The position numbers and the translations under genes were made by a program. Positions 1 through 13,504 of a stretch of DNA of 64,000 nt are shown here, one piece after another. Within the stretch, counting starts at the first letter, position 1. Each line of letters starts with the position of its first letter. The notes under the pieces were generated by a model. It saw only the letters and a program-made list of their open reading frames with translations. It was not told where the DNA came from and searched no databases. Source of the DNA: Beaufortia kweichowensis (lineage: Eukaryota > Chordata > Actinopteri > Cypriniformes > Gastromyzontidae); the NCBI GenBank assembly GCA_019155185.1, contig CM032808.1:13024607-13088606 (forward strand), written 5' to 3'.

Positions 1-2983
1 CTAGTTCATTTCATGTTCACGTCACATCTGCACCAGACACTGTGATAACAGCTCACTTTAAATGAAAGACTAACTAAACATGACATTTATTAAATAACAT
101 AATAAATGAATTGAAATGGTTTAAACTGTTAAACGGAAGAGTTATTTAAAAATCGCTCTATCAGCACACATGAACATCTCCCGGTTTCATCCTCCACGAA
201 CCGGCCCGTGAGCACCAGCTGATTCAAACCGACGTGCATCTGTTTTTTAAGCAGAGCCTTGCGATAAATGCGACGCGTACACAACACATATAAACATGAC
301 AGACCTGTGAATATGTGTCGAAGCTGTGCAGCAGAATCTGACCGCAGCTCACCGCAGAGAGGGCGAGATGAAGGAGACGCTATGCGCTATCGCTAACACA
401 GCAGCATCAGGACCCCTGAGGACTGCCCGAGCCATGCCGGACTTAAACGACATACTCATTAGCTCTAAATACTATTTCCTTTGGATTATATGTAATGGTT
501 TGGTAAATGGTTTCTGTATTAATAGTCTAGTATTCAAAATAAATAACATATTTGGATTTAGAGTTCAGCGATGCAGGAATGACGTATTTTTGTAGGGGAA
601 ACAGCGTTGTATTACCTAGCAACATAACAAACATTACAATGATGCTGTTCATAAATGATTATGTGAGCATATTTATACATTTGTTTGTATAAGATTGGGG
701 TCTTAATTTTGAGCTCTTAATTTTATATTTGAAGTTACAAAAACTGGGTATAAGTTTGAACTTAAGTAGAGTAAGTAGACAAATGCATAAAGATGAATAT
801 TAAGATTTGAAAGAACTGTTTGAAAGAGATCTCAAATACTGTAATAAACAAGTTATTATGACAGACATACAAACAGAATTTCTATTCTTAAAGTGGTTGA
901 CATCTTTAGTTTACTTCATGAAATTAAACATCTTCAGAAACATTTTGAGGTTTTATTTGTAGATTTTATTGATGATGGTAGACACATTGTGTTATACACC
1001 GAACACAAATATCCATCACAATTTATCCCATGAAAAACACCATTTCCACCGAAATAAAAAAGAAATCCTAGCCTTAACATAATAGTCTGAATGGCAGTTT
1101 CAAGCACTGCACAATTAACATGTACAAATGATCTGATATTAGACTCTGCTATGCAGCATATGGAGTGTTTAAACTGTTTGAAAATTAAGTATATCCATAT
1201 ATCACAATTATTTGGCATGTCAAAATAAAAAGTCTAACCGTCCAACAACTTCTAGCCACTTTTAAACAAATGTTCTTCTGTTAAGTTGTTAAGATGTTTT
1301 TAAACTCAATATCATACACTGGACAACAGAGACATGTCAAAGAAAATGTGTATTGTACACGGTACATTATAATACCATTTACCAACCAACAGTTTTTTCA
1401 ATTCCTAATATGTACATCTCCATAAAAAACTAACATGAGGTCCAACACTTAGAGACATATACAGCAAATACACTAAATTACTATTTTCATAACCTAACAC
1501 AAAAAACTCATAAAAACTAGCCATGTTCCTAATAAAAACACCCTTTACTCCACAAGTTAATGTTTTAAGACAACAAAAGCACAAGAAGATATTGCTCTAT
1601 CTGCTTGCAAGATCACTTTTCTGTAAACATTCACAAGATAACCAAGACCCTTCTGACCACAGTAAATCTGACAATAATTCAGATACATTTAATACCAAAA
1701 AATGTGTTTTTGTAAAGACAGAGACACATAGCATAGCTCATTGGCAACTGGAATAAAGCGTTTAAAAATTTCAGTCTTAAGTTTGGCATTTCAATCATAT
1801 TAGTTTAAAAACAAACATACAAGAGAGAAAAGACATGTCTGTCAAGAATGTGTTTCACCCAAAAATGTATATTGCAAATTACATATTAAAAACTAGTCTA
1901 GTTTAGGACTATTAAGATTTTTTGCATTGTGACTTAATGACTAATATAATTTAGGCAATTTTTCTGAAATTCTCATCACTACAATGTAAATAAACTATAC
2001 GTTATTATACTAAATTGACTTAATTAAAGTTAAAGATTTAATACACCATTAACATATTTGTTGTACTTCCTAATTTGTTAATTTAAATAGTAAGTTTTAC
2101 CATACAAGAATAAAAATAATAAGAATCACATTGAGAATAATTTAAAAAACACCAGACTGTAAAACATTTAGACACATTACCGTAATGACACTGAAAATGA
2201 TTTATATGGGGGGCTAAACTGTCAGGAAAATAATATCACATCCAAGACATGCTCTTGGATGTGTCCCTTAATAGTTTTCTAAATGCAAAATAGCATTTAT
2301 TGTTGTTTTCCTTTAATCTGCCACCCAATTTAGAAAAACACAGAGAAATACAAGTCATTCCACAATAATACTAATACTGCCAAATGAACATCTGCACTGA
2401 AAAAATGAATCTAGACATCTGACGCACAACAATTATGGCAATAAAACACAAGCCAAAACAAGTCAGTTTCACATAAAAAGATTAAAAAGGAGCAGGATGT
2501 TTCCTATTGCTTCAGAGACTGATCATGAAACAATGCTGAAGATGAAATGTCTTTGGAAGAAGTAAGGAATTCACCACATCAAGTACCTACTCTTACCAAA
2601 CTGAGCAAAATTAATACTGCCAAAACTGTCATGCAAAGGATTTTAAGAGGCATAAAAGGTTCCTGTCTAGCACTTTAAAAGAGATCTACTTAAAAAACAA
2701 GACTGTAGTTTCAGTTTAATGCTTTTAGTGTCGGAACAACTTTTAACAGAAATGTAATCTTGTGATAATCAGTCTAAATCCAAAGTGGAAATATAAGCCA
2801 ATATCCACAGTAATGGGGATTTTATGTTCCAGTTCCTCTGAGAAGAGCAACACTTACTGCGAAAGAGAACAGATGTGTGTGAAACTATGTGTGTGATGAG
2901 GGATTAGACGCGTCTTCAGCGTCCAACATGGCAACGTAGAATTGAGCAGAACTGTCTGTTCAGGATTGGAGTGTTTGTGTTTG
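1..2983. other. samd8 3' flank and probable long 3' UTR
   Basis: No gene is supported here. The samd8 stop lies at 2984, and AT-rich sequence without coding character follows it on the minus strand. The first convincing pair of minus-strand AATAAA signals (TTTATT on the plus strand) is at 952-957 and 965-970, so the samd8 3' UTR may run about 2 kb. Positions 180-430 form a short CpG-richer patch with small open frames on both strands, including a minus-strand frame with a plausible donor near 352. I could not recognise a product there. Confidence 0.4.
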
Positions 2984-5199
2984 TTATCCAATGAGTCTCT
3001 TGAGTATGGTAGGTCGAGTAAAGGGCCAGCAGTACTCATTCGGAACAGGGCCATTAACGTTACACTCAAAAAAGGAGAACATGGGGAACCAGATTCGTGC
3101 GCGGCGGCTCTGCTGGTACGCCCGCGTGTTGGCCAGCGTGTGGTAATATAGGAAGAGTCTGGTGGTGATGTAGAACGCGATGAAGACGTCGATGGAATAA
3201 TGCTCGTGAGCCGCCAGAATGAAGAAGATCCCGAACAGGTTCAGAACCCACGAGAGCGTGTGTATGAAGTTCCAGCTGCGTGGCGTGTCTGTACACACAG
3301 AGAGACCAGATCAAAAACATTAGCTTGTTATCATGACACCTGGTTAGTTGTGTTTTAGGGTGTGTGTATGTACTAACATTCAGTGACAAAGAAATTGAGC
3401 ATGGTGAGAACGACAGTGTGACCACTAAACATGTAATCTCCACACGTGTGGACTCCTGTGAGGGTCATTCCAAACCCGCTCCATATGGCCACCGCACGCT
3501 GAAGCTTCGCCCACATGTCACCGTATATCTGATAGACACAAAACAGACACATACATGTTATTATGTGTTGTGATTCTTATCCGTCACTGTTTTTTTTGTT
3601 TGTACCTTCCCAGTGCACTGCAGGTGTTGACCCGGTACGGACAGAGACGTCACGAACATGGTAATACAGCGCAGCATAAATACCGTCCCCATGAGACTCC
3701 ACAACCGTCTCAACAGTATTGACCTGAAACACACACACACACACGTGAAGAAATGTATGTTTAATGGGCTGAATGTTGGTTTTCTGTGTCCAGGTGTTTA
3801 AAAAAGAGAGACGAGATGGTTGACATCCAGCACCTGAACTGGCTAAAGTTAAACCAACTGAGAAATACACCACATTAGATGAAGTTTTGTTCCATTTTGG
3901 GGAAAACACTTTTGAATTTAATAGATTTTTTTATTTTAACACCTTTTTTGCTCACCCAAAGAGACAGTCCCACCCTAAACTCAAACCAGTGGCAAAACCA
4001 GATGTCAAACCTCTTAAACAAACAAAAACTCACAGTGTTTACACTTTAAAGAAGCTCAATGTACAAATGGAATACATACTTTACTAAACTGGGATACAAA
4101 AACATCTTATAGAGTTCCATACCAACAAAATAGCTTTTATAGGGTTTGTGCATGAGTGATTGTTACCTGTGTTTATGAAGAAGCAACACTAGAAGCCAAA
4201 TCGAGCACAAGATCACACCACATGCCTCAGCCATTGCAAAAGCCCAGGGGATTCTGGGTACACTGCAGACACAAGAACCAGGCAAAAGGTCAGTCAGAAC
4301 AACAGAGAGAGCAAAACATAAATGCTGCTACAAACAGATGGAGGTTTATGTATTTCTGTGCTCATCTTCAGGTGTGACCTCAAACCGTGTGCCCTGCTGT
4401 TTTTCAAACATCACAGATATGCAGTCACTTATAAAGTGTAAAACATCAGCAAGAGTCACTTACTACATGACTGATAACTAATAAATCCCAACTGTAGCTA
4501 ACAAAATGTCACCTGTCCAGGAAGATGTCAGGCAGCGGTGGGTACGTCCTCATATCTGGCACTCGCTCATGCACAATCACCATGACGAATGATGTGAAGC
4601 CGAAGACAAACACTACATAGACGGAGCTGATGATGGTCTTCCAGTACTCCGGGTCCAGTCTGCGCGTCTGCTGCTTGTACTTGCCGTTGTTGTACTGGTG
4701 ATACTGGTCGCCGCTTAGAGTGTCCAGAACTGAGTCACAATCACGCGTGGAGTCACCGTTACACAACCAGTCTGCTCCACCTGCGCACAAGTGTACAGCA
4801 CATGATCAAATATACACAATGTACCTCACAATCCATAAGTGTACATAAAATTGTCATTGTTTTTGGATAATAGGTAAAAAGATGTGAAGGTAAATCACCT
4901 GCGTTGTTCTGAGGCGAGTGTCCATCATAAGACAGCCCGAGTTCTTCTAACAAATCAGCGTTTTGTTTCTGTAGCTTCCGAAGAGAAACCATCAGTCGTT
5001 TGATGTCTCCCAGCACCTTCAGCTCCAGCGGAGGAGAGCGCAGGTCATACTCGCTTAGGGTCAGCAGACTGGTACCATCCAGACGATGTTTGTTACACAA
5101 CAGGTCCACGTAATCACAGAATCCCTCCTCACGCAGCCAGCGGCCCACGTGTTTAGGGGTCCACTGTCTCACGCTGAGATGCCCACCGCCACCAGACAT
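2984..5199 (-). CDS. samd8: Sphingomyelin synthase-related protein 1 (SAM domain-containing protein 8)
   Basis: This ER membrane enzyme of the sphingomyelin synthase family makes ceramide phosphoethanolamine and is thought to monitor ER ceramide. Six coding exons give 412 residues (human about 415): 5199-4899, 4780-4513, 4262-4167, 3723-3606, 3528-3378 and 3288-2984, all with GT-AG borders and matching phases. An N-terminal SAM domain covers about residues 10-75 (WTPKHVGRWLREEG). Several hydrophobic membrane segments follow. The family motifs are CGDYMFSGHT (His298) and AAHEHYSID (His341, Asp345), which supply the expected His-His-Asp triad at a constant offset from human. The ATG sits in an exon whose acceptor is at 5233/5234, so that exon carries about 34 nt of 5' UTR. 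The neighbouring dusp13 genes on the opposite strand match the human order. Confidence 0.96.
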
Positions 5200-5233
5200 C
5201 GCTGTCTCTCTTGCTTGTTCACTCTCACAGGAA

Positions 5234-7391
5234 CTGTACAGAAAACATCATCATCATCACTAAAACAATAATACACCTGGTTGTGTTATAGACATTTCAC
5301 CAAGAGAAGTTACTCTTCCACCTGGTGCTTCCAACCAGCACACATGTTGATACGCTGGTCATGTAAGCCACATTAATGGCACAGAAATCTGATGGATTTG
5401 ATTTACTGAGAATTTCAGACTCTCAGCTTGAGCTTTGGGTGTTTGGCAGAAAACCAGCTCATTCATTAAGAATCAATCTGAGTTAAGCGCCGACTGTTTG
5501 CCCTGACATCAACACAAGTGAGAAACCATCTCTGATACGAAAGAGATCAAAATCAAACCACAAAATACACAGAGTTACTGAATTTTGTGCTTAAGTTAAA
5601 AAATGTGAAGTGTTTGCTGTGTTTCATCTTATGCATTTCCATGATGGTTTGTCAGTAAATGTTTTTATATTTGCCATTTGATTTTTATCAACAGCATTAA
5701 AGCTCAACACCTACTGAAATAGGTTATATTACACACAAGTATTAAACACATGAATCCAATCCAAAAATGCTACTAAAAATCATGCAAACAAATACATTTC
5801 TGACAAATCAGTTTACAAACAGCAATAACAACAAATAGACAGAGATGAAAAAGCACAGCAACAGTTACATATTAATAAACGATTTAATTCAATAACTGTG
5901 CCAAAGCACTAAATAAATAGCAGATTAATTTATTTAATGTTTAATATTAATTTCCTTTTAGAACATGCTCACAAACACAACCATTTACCCTTATACAGTG
6001 GCTAGACGGTTTAATAGCTCTGGAAGAGAAACAGAAGCTTCTGCTGATCATTCAAAACTGAAGACGTTTGTGCTGCATCAATCAGTTGAAGATGTTGGGA
6101 AAGATCCTCTTTTTCCTGCTGAAAACAGACGCAGATCTCCTGACACAACACTCTGTTGCATCACATCGGCGAAAAGTGACACAACAACTACTTAGGTTAT
6201 GTCTGTGTCACACCATAAGAAAGCAAAATTAGAAAGCAAACCAAATGAAAGTAAGAGGTTTAGAGGTTTAGACTGCTGTGAATACAAGCAACTCAACATT
6301 CAGTAGACTTCAGTTTGCAAATTTTAAGCAAATACTGTGAGTAAATAGTAAACAAAATATGCAAATATTAGAAAATGACTTCTACAGAATCTACTGAAAT
6401 ATATTAGAATGTTGAACTTCATTGTACAATGCAGACAAAGTTATTTTATCAACATCATTTATTAAATTGAGCTGCTGGGTCACTAAAAATAACCCATCAG
6501 TCTGATACACACAGCATCATGAATGGAAAAAAGTCCCAGGCAAATGAGTGAAAAATCTTGGAAACTACTCTTTGACAATTTTCCATACTTAAATGAATGG
6601 GTAATTAACAGGTTTAGAACAATAATGTTTAATTTCCTCTATGTCTTCTTTCTGTGGCCATTTCCAAAAACCACAAATAAACATGAATGTCCACACAGCA
6701 TGTGCACCATATTCTTGGGAATTATGTTGTTATGTTATGATGTTATAATTCATTGAAAATAAACATAAGATTATTGTATGGGTTTCAAAACACACATTTA
6801 GCCTCCTGACACCCTGGAATAAATTGTGTGTAAAGATCCTGCAAATATTCCACATAAAAACATACCAGCAAAAAGTATTAGCTCACAGTCTTCTGTGTCA
6901 GGGCTTCGTTATCAGACACAATTAACAACAGATAAGAAATCTGCTCTTATTACTCAAGTACTTGAGATGTGTATGATGTGTCACAGTTTCTCTGAGCACC
7001 TTTAACCAATACCGATACAGAAGGGCTGATAAAGACAATCCACCAAACCCTGACCAATTTATAACACTAAGCTAATAACACTGTCTTTGTCTTAAAATGC
7101 CCAAAAATGCTTAAGTAGGCATTAGCCTGTAGGTTGTGAACAAAACACAACAAATGAACATACCAACAAATAACACATAGATTGACAGTGAGACACTTTG
7201 ATGTTCTGATGTGAACAGATATAAGGCAAATGATTAGCAACAAAACTGACAGAAATGACAGAACTGACACAAGTCATAAATAACAAAGAAAACAGTCTGT
7301 TATTACCGTAACATGACATACAGTGATTATTCAGCACATCAGAGGCGTGTGTGTCTGTGTGTTAGCATGTTAGCCCGCTAGCGTCACTTAC
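5234..7391 (-). other. samd8 5' intron
   Basis: This is the presumed intron between the non-coding first exon and the ATG-bearing exon of samd8. It is AT-rich, and the short open frames in it show no coding character or splice context. I see no recognisable gene or RNA. Confidence 0.5.
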
Positions 7392-7575
7392 AAGAAACAT
7401 AATATTCTTCATGCAAAACCGCGATAAATCTCCAGAAACGACACTCTGTTCAGGCATTTGGGATAAATCATCGCACGCTAACCCAGCTGGAGACGCGCAG
7501 TCGAGATGACAGCAGTGCGAGAGCGCGCCCGCCTGTATGTGCGCGTGTATGTGTGAACACTGCGCTGACATCACT
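7392..7575 (-). promoter_or_regulatory. Likely non-coding first exon and CpG-rich promoter of samd8
   Basis: The segment is clearly richer in GC and CpG than its surroundings. On the minus strand it ends in a textbook donor (GTAAG read at 7391-7387), which pairs with the acceptor just above the samd8 ATG exon at 5234. No open frame continues into samd8, so it is best read as a 5' UTR exon with its promoter at about 7.5-7.6 kb. The upstream boundary is a guess. Confidence 0.5.
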
Positions 7576-8189
7576 TCCGCCGCTCGGTTGAACCAAATAC
7601 TAAAAGTGTCTCTTCAGATAACAAAAATGATCTAACCTTTCAATAAATTAAATGAATAATAAAAACACACTTCATTTTTTAGTTTGGTGTTAATAAGCTT
7701 TAACTTTTAGAAAACTTTTAGGAGTTCGCTAGCATTTAATTTCGAAGATATTCATGACATGACAGCAACAAACCTCTCAAGACCTTGTGTTAATAGTTGT
7801 ACGTGTTTTTGTATTTTATATATAATATATAAATTGTTTAATTAATTTGATATATTCTTCAACTTTTATAAAATTAATTATATAATAATAAAATTATTAT
7901 AAATTTCATTTGTTAAATATTTTTTTTATTTTATTTAATTTTACTAATTTATTAAATTCCTTTTTATTATTTTATTAATGTGGTAAGACACATATAATCA
8001 AGATTAATTTTATTAATTTATTTTGTATTTCACACTTCTCCCCAGGACAGGCCGGTTTATTTTTAGATTACCACACCTGCTCCTGTCACTTTCATATCTA
8101 TCACTTTATTTTGGACAACAGCAGATATGGCAAGTACTTCTTAAAAGAGAATAACATTAATCTAAAAATTAAAAAGGGAGATTTTGATA
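7576..8189. other. Spacer between samd8 and dusp13a
   Basis: This AT-rich intergenic DNA separates the divergent samd8 (-) and dusp13a (+). It has long A/T runs at 7800-8030 and no gene. The dusp13a promoter must lie in its last hundred or so bases, but I see no clear TATA box. Confidence 0.5.
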
Positions 8190-9325
8190 ATGGATGAATC
8201 CTATGAAACGCCCTCCATTAAGGAGCTGGAAACATTACTGTTTGGAGGAAAGCGAAGTGGAAATCACGTGGATGAGGTTTGGCCCAACCTGTTCCTGGGT
8301 GACATGTGAGTCATAGGCTGTGTCTCAAAACCTTGTAAGCAACCAACATAGACTGCATCTTTAGATAGGTGCCTGCAAACATCCCTGTAATGCCTAAAAA
8401 TACTGTCAATGTATAGCTTAGTCAAATGTTTATTCTGGGTAATATTTGAACTGCATCTGTGATCTTCTGAGCACCAGACTTTAAAGTGATTTTAATTCAT
8501 TTTCCAGTTTCAGCTCTCAACAGCAGTATTTGAATCAGCTCTTAGTAGCTCATCCTAAAAGAAAGTCTTTACCGCTACTTTTGTAGATTAGGATATTGTA
8601 TGGGCATCATAAATAAACCCAGAAATCTGCTGGCCATGTGACATTTTAACAGCTTTATATTTATGATCCTCAGGTCTGTAGCCAATGATCGGTTCATTCT
8701 GTGGAAGCTAGGCATCACTCATGTCCTAAACGCTGCCCATGGAAAGATGCATTGCCAGGGCAGCCATGAGTTTTACGGATCGACAATCGAGTACTTTGGA
8801 GTCCCAGCAGATGATTCACCATCTTTCAACTTGTCTGTTTATTTCCGCCCTTGTGCTGATTATATTCAGGATGTTCTCAGCTGTTTGGGGGGTAAAACCA
8901 GTCACAATTAACCTGCTAAGTTCATTTCATCCTTAAACACACATTTGATCTTAAATGTCCTGCAAATGAAATAATACTCAATACTCAAGCATCTTTTAGT
9001 GTGAACAAACCTAATGATAGCTGTTGCATTGCATCTGTCAGGACACAGTGTTTAAGATTAGACCAGATCTAGCAGAAATCCAAACCAGAATTTACAGACT
9101 TACCCAGAATTACCCTTTTCTTTTACTGCAGCACGGCTTTTGGTTCACTGTGCCGTAGGAGTGAGTCGATCCGCTTCTCTGGTTCTGGCCTATCTCATGA
9201 TCCATCAACGCTTCTCATTACTGGACGCTATTAAAACAATCAAACAACATCGCTGGATATTTCCAAACCGGGGCTTTCTCAAACAGCTACGAGCCCTTGA
9301 TGCGACTCTATGCTGCGTTAAATGA
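8190..9325 (+). CDS. dusp13a: Dual specificity phosphatase 13A
   Basis: This is an atypical (MAPK-docking-free) dual-specificity phosphatase of 175 residues, a family mainly of skeletal muscle and testis. Three exons: 8190-8305, 8674-8891 and 9132-9325, with phases 2 and 1 shared by all five DUSPs here. The entry motif DEVWPNLFLGD precedes LWKLGITHVLNAAH. The general-acid Asp lies in VPADD, and the P-loop HCAVGVSRS has the nucleophile at Cys118. The residues NDRFILWKLG, CQG and QHRWIFPNRGFL match human DUSP13A better than DUSP13B, which supports orthology. An AATAAA lies only 9 nt after the stop. It is the first gene of the five-gene array. Confidence 0.93.
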
Positions 9326-9333
9326 AAAAATTG

Positions 9334-9339
9334 AATAAA
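9334..9339 (+). promoter_or_regulatory. Polyadenylation signal, dusp13a
   Basis: An exact AATAAA starts 9 nt beyond the dusp13a stop. If used, the 3' UTR would be only about 25-35 nt. Confidence 0.5.
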
Positions 9340-9778
9340 AAATATTTTAGTATCATGAACCTGTAATGAGATCTCAGTGAGCAAAGACAAACTTTACAGA
9401 TAAACTCTCACAATACACCACAAGAGTGTTGCTGTGGGTTTAGTTATAGTTAAAAACAACAAAAGTGTGTTTCTAAAGGTCCTTAAATTACAAAAAATAC
9501 TTTTGGGTGCTTTTTAAAAATGTAAAACAGCACATAAATTATTTTTTTAATTAAAAAAAAAGTTGATCATGTTTTCTTAAGAACACATAAGATAATCAGG
9601 TTATCAGAACTGGTCACGTCTGCCTGTTTACACTTCAGTATGTGTGTGTGTACAGTGTGTGTGTGTGTGTATCTGTAAGACTATCTGCACACTGAGGCAC
9701 ATAACTGGGTGAGAGAGCAGTGAAACAGCTGTTGTGATGGATCAGTCAGACAGCCGTCATTCCGGACGGCCGTGTCAT

Positions 9779-9784
9779 TATAAA
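9779..9784 (+). promoter_or_regulatory. TATA box of the dusp13a-like gene
   Basis: TATAAA lies 38 bp before the first ATG of the second phosphatase gene. A start about 30 bp downstream would leave a 5' UTR of roughly 10-15 nt. A CAGCTG E-box is about 50 bp further upstream. Confidence 0.4.
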
Positions 9785-9821
9785 CACTCTTCATCTATTT
9801 GGCGGGTAATTCAGCAAAGAA

Positions 9822-10805
9822 ATGATGGCCCATAAAAATAGTAAGAAAGAGTATCTGTCAGTTAAAGACCTTCAGAAAGTTCTGGACTCGTGTAAGTTAG
9901 ATCTACATCAAATCGATGAGGTCTGGCCAAACATTTACATCAGCAATGTGTGAGTATTAACTGCCTGCCAACCAGTTTTCTGTTTAGAATTACACCTGTC
10001 TCTTAAATCTACTGTATATGATGTGTAACATTTATTCATACGGTTTTATTATTTAGACTTGAATAAGGTATTAAATGAATATAAAAAAATAATAAAGAGT
10101 GGCACTTTATTATGTGTGAAAGGAAATAATTGTAAGTATTTTTGATTGTGAACTTTCTGATGATGTGATTATTTATCTTATCAGAGGAATAGCACAGAAC
10201 AGAAGTGCTCTACAGAATCTTGGGATCACTCATATACTGAATGCAGCTCATTCTAAAAGAGGAAGCATCGGGGACCAAAAGTACTATGGTACCGGTTTTG
10301 TGTACTGCGGTATCCCTGCAGATGACTCCACACACTTTGATTTGGATGTTTACTTTAAGCCAGCAGCAGATTTCATTCACAAAGCTCTTAATGCTCCTGA
10401 TGGTAAGACAACAGACAGCATATATACTTTCACAATACATATTTGTAATATTACATGATTTCGTTAGCCGTATCAATGCCATGAAGAACTGTGGGTGCTA
10501 TTTTTACTGGCGAGGAACAGAGAAACTTTTACTTAAATTATCATCAGATCTGTATGTACTAATACATGTTGAAATCTCTCTCTTCCTCTTAAGGAAAAGT
10601 TCTGGTGCATTGCATCATGGGAATGAGCCGTTCCTCATCTCTGGTGTTGGCGTACCTGATGCTGTATCACAACATGCCTCTCTACACAGCAATACAGCGC
10701 GTCATCAAGAAACGAGCCATATATCCCAACACAAACTTTCTGGCGTTGCTGTTGGATCTGGATCTACAGAGGAAGAGAAAGCACAGATTGTGTGTTCTGC
10801 TGTAG
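9822..10805 (+). CDS. Dual specificity phosphatase, dusp13a-like second copy
   Basis: A 185-residue atypical DUSP. Exons: 9822-9949, 10185-10402 and 10594-10805, with the same phases as its neighbours. Two in-frame ATGs (9822, 9825) open the gene and the first is taken. The domain contains DEVWPNIYISN, LGITHILNAAH, the general acid in IPADD, and the P-loop HCIMGMSRS with Cys122, so it should be catalytically competent. The exon-2 end (ADFIHKALNAP) resembles DUSP13A. The C-terminal part is more diverged (KKRAIYPNTNFL) and ends in a basic tail instead of the usual QLRELD helix. It is probably a tandem duplicate of dusp13a with no one-to-one human orthologue. Confidence 0.88.
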
Positions 10806-12553
10806 AGCACCAACAGCACATGATGAAAATTAAATGATGAACCATTATAACATCTGATATATGGACCAATGAAACGGGTGCCGTCACTCACCACGGCGAG
10901 TGCCACTAACATACTGTATATCTTTTTTTAACACTGTGAATTTTATAGAATATATATGATACAGGGCAAAAGCTAAAACTAGAGATATTTTTAAAAAGAA
11001 AGAAGCATATACATTTTTGAGGAAAATATAATAAACTTTATGAATCCCAGAGGGGCTAATAAAAACATACTCATTACATGTAAACAGACACACAACACAC
11101 TACCTCTACAGTAATGTACAGCGTATACATTGGACACAACATACACATGGACCAAAGAATTTATTCAGACATATATACATATGTAAATGTACATGTTTAT
11201 GAAACATAATGTACAGTAAAAGGTATGTTACAAACTTTAAATGTAAAACATAAATAAATAAATGCTTTGTATTCACACGAGTCTCTTCAGTGATATGTGA
11301 ACAAAACAGTTTAAACCTATAATATGGCATTTTCTGTGTGAAATTCATTAAAGATAACATTAAGGACAGGACCCATTAGAAATTTGTTGGCTGGTGAAAA
11401 GTAAGTAAATGAAGAATGAGTAAACTGTACTGTAGTAAAAATTTTAGATACTGCAGTGTTTTTGAACCATACTATAGAGTTTTACATACTGTATGTAATT
11501 CAATCTTAAAGATGTGTGATAAACATTTTTGTTGTAAATGTTCTGTTGGTTGTTTTTTGTTCTGACATTTGTGTGGTGGTAAAAAACAAGACAGGAAGTG
11601 CATCTTGTGAAATGGTCTATAGTAAATACATAAGTATAAAGATTAATTCAGTGTAACATAAGAGTGTAAAGTAAACTTTGCTGAAATTTTAGCTGATGAG
11701 TATACCAGGAGTAAAATGAGGTGATGTATTTTTATCTTGGTCTTGTGGGAATGAGGTCGTCTAATTTAAGACACTGTAATTCACACACAGAGCTGCAGCA
11801 CATCAGACAATCATTGTTATATCTCTAATAATTAAGACTTGTATTACAACTGTGCATCTTATCATCACACGGTGTTATAATACCAGTGGATTTTAGCTGG
11901 GGAATAATACACAAACACTGTTTACAGTAATATTCATGAATGATAGCGGAGGGTCTTCTGACAGCCTTACACAAACACACACACGCGGGCGAGCTGTTCC
12001 TCAACACACTGTAGGTCTGTTTGATAAACGCTATTTTTCTGAAAATGTTTTAGAAAAATTTAGATTGATGATTGTATTGGATTGTATTGTATTATTGAAG
12101 TATATACTGTTTTTTGTTGTGTGCATGTTTGTAGGCATGTTTTATTGTTAACTATAACGGCATGTATTGAACATTATCAATATGATTGTCATTTTTAGTG
12201 TGTGTTTCCCTTTAAACTTTGTATCATTTTGAATATCTGCAAACTTGTTTTTGAGGAATAACTGTTTTTTCAAGAACACGCTCTGGTCAAGCTCACGTAA
12301 AGACTAATTTAATATAACTGATTTAGGTAAGTATAAAGTTATCTATTGCTTAGTGATGATCAGCTGTAAAAGAAATGTACAGTGATATGATTTTTATCAT
12401 AAAGAACTGTGACATATACGATAAACATAGAAATGAACATACTGTAAAGAACAGGAATGATGGTAATGTAGTGATCCAACGGTCATCATTACTCATCCTG
12501 TATGATGTTTTTGGTCTTTAGTAACAGGTGAACATTGGACAGGTGTAGTCAAA
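10806..12553. other. Intergenic spacer in the DUSP array
   Basis: About 1.7 kb of AT-rich DNA between the second and third phosphatase genes. Small open frames on both strands have no coding character. No repeat family, RNA gene or clear promoter element was recognised. Confidence 0.5.
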
Positions 12554-13504
12554 ATGTCCCGGAGCCGTGCTGATGGCAGATATGAGACTCCTCCTGCCTC
12601 TGAACTCAACAGACTTCTATGGCTCAAACCTCAAACCGGCAACCACCTGGACGAGGTCAGACCTGGAATCTACATTGGAGACATGTAAGATTATTTCTCT
12701 CGAAATCATGTATAAAACAAGACAATGTTCAGTATCAATGCTCCTCACTATTTAAATAGTATACAGGCAAAGTGACACGTTTTTGAGAGGCAACCTACTT
12801 AAACCAAAATACAATAAACCAGAGGCAATAACACCCAACAAAAGAAGAAGAGATGACTCTTCAAAGAACATAAAATAGTTTTTTTCATGTGTTAATATAT
12901 AACATGGACTGTTATGGATGTGACAGCACTGTATTCTATGATAAACTTCACCTGTCCAAGTCCTTGTCAATCCAGTGATTGTGTGATTTTTCAGGTATGC
13001 AGCGAAGGACAAACACATGCTACAGTTTCTTCACATCACACATGTGCTGAACGCAGCTCACGGGACGTTTAATGTAAACACAGGAGAAAGTTATTACAAA
13101 GACACAAACATCATATATCACGGTGTGGAGGCCTTTGACATGCCCTCCTTCAACATCAGCCCTTTCTTCTCCTCTGCTGCAGAGTTTATTAAGAGCGCTG
13201 TGAACACACCCGGAGGTGAGGAGAACAAACACACCGCTTACAGAATATAAGTGATATTTTGTAGATGTTTATGTCGTGTTCTTCTGTAGGTAATGTGCTT
13301 GTACACTGTGCGATGGGTCTGAGTCGCTCATCGACGCTGGTGTTAGCCTATCTGATGATTCATGAAGACATGACGCTGGTGGAAGCCATCAAAGCTGTCG
13401 GTGAACACAGAAATATCTGTCCAAACTCTGGATTCATGGAGCAACTGCGAGAACTGGACCAAAAACTGCACAGACAGACCTCTGATGTCACAAAAAAAGA
13501 ATAA
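12554..13504 (+). CDS. dusp13b: Dual specificity phosphatase 13B
   Basis: A 188-residue atypical DUSP. Exons: 12554-12684, 12995-13215 and 13290-13504. The N-terminus carries YETPPASELNRLLWL followed by LDEVRPGIYIGD, as in human DUSP13B (TMDP). Exon 2 begins YAAKDK, and exon 3 has the P-loop HCAMGLSRS (Cys124) and MTLVEAIKAVGEHRNICPNSGF, which is nearly the human DUSP13B wording. The general acid is the Asp of EAFD. In DEVRPG the Trp of the usual DEVWP motif is replaced by Arg. The last codons overlap an AATAAA. Orthology to DUSP13B is well supported. Confidence 0.93.

Noticed and set aside
326..595. 89-codon plus-strand open frame at the window start
   Set aside because: There is no recognisable domain, and its second half is AT-rich spacer. 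Only the CpG-rich patch is noted.
1523..1756. 77-codon plus-strand frame in the samd8 3' flank
   Set aside because: Low-complexity AT-rich composition, no partner exons, and it lies antisense to the probable samd8 3' UTR.
8739..8936. Second plus-strand frame within dusp13a exon 2
   Set aside because: It overlaps the phosphatase exon in another frame and lacks any motif.
10241..10837. 198-codon plus-strand open frame
   Set aside because: It is the wrong frame running through exon 2, an intron and exon 3 of the dusp13a-like gene. The correct frame gives clear DUSP motifs with proper splice sites.
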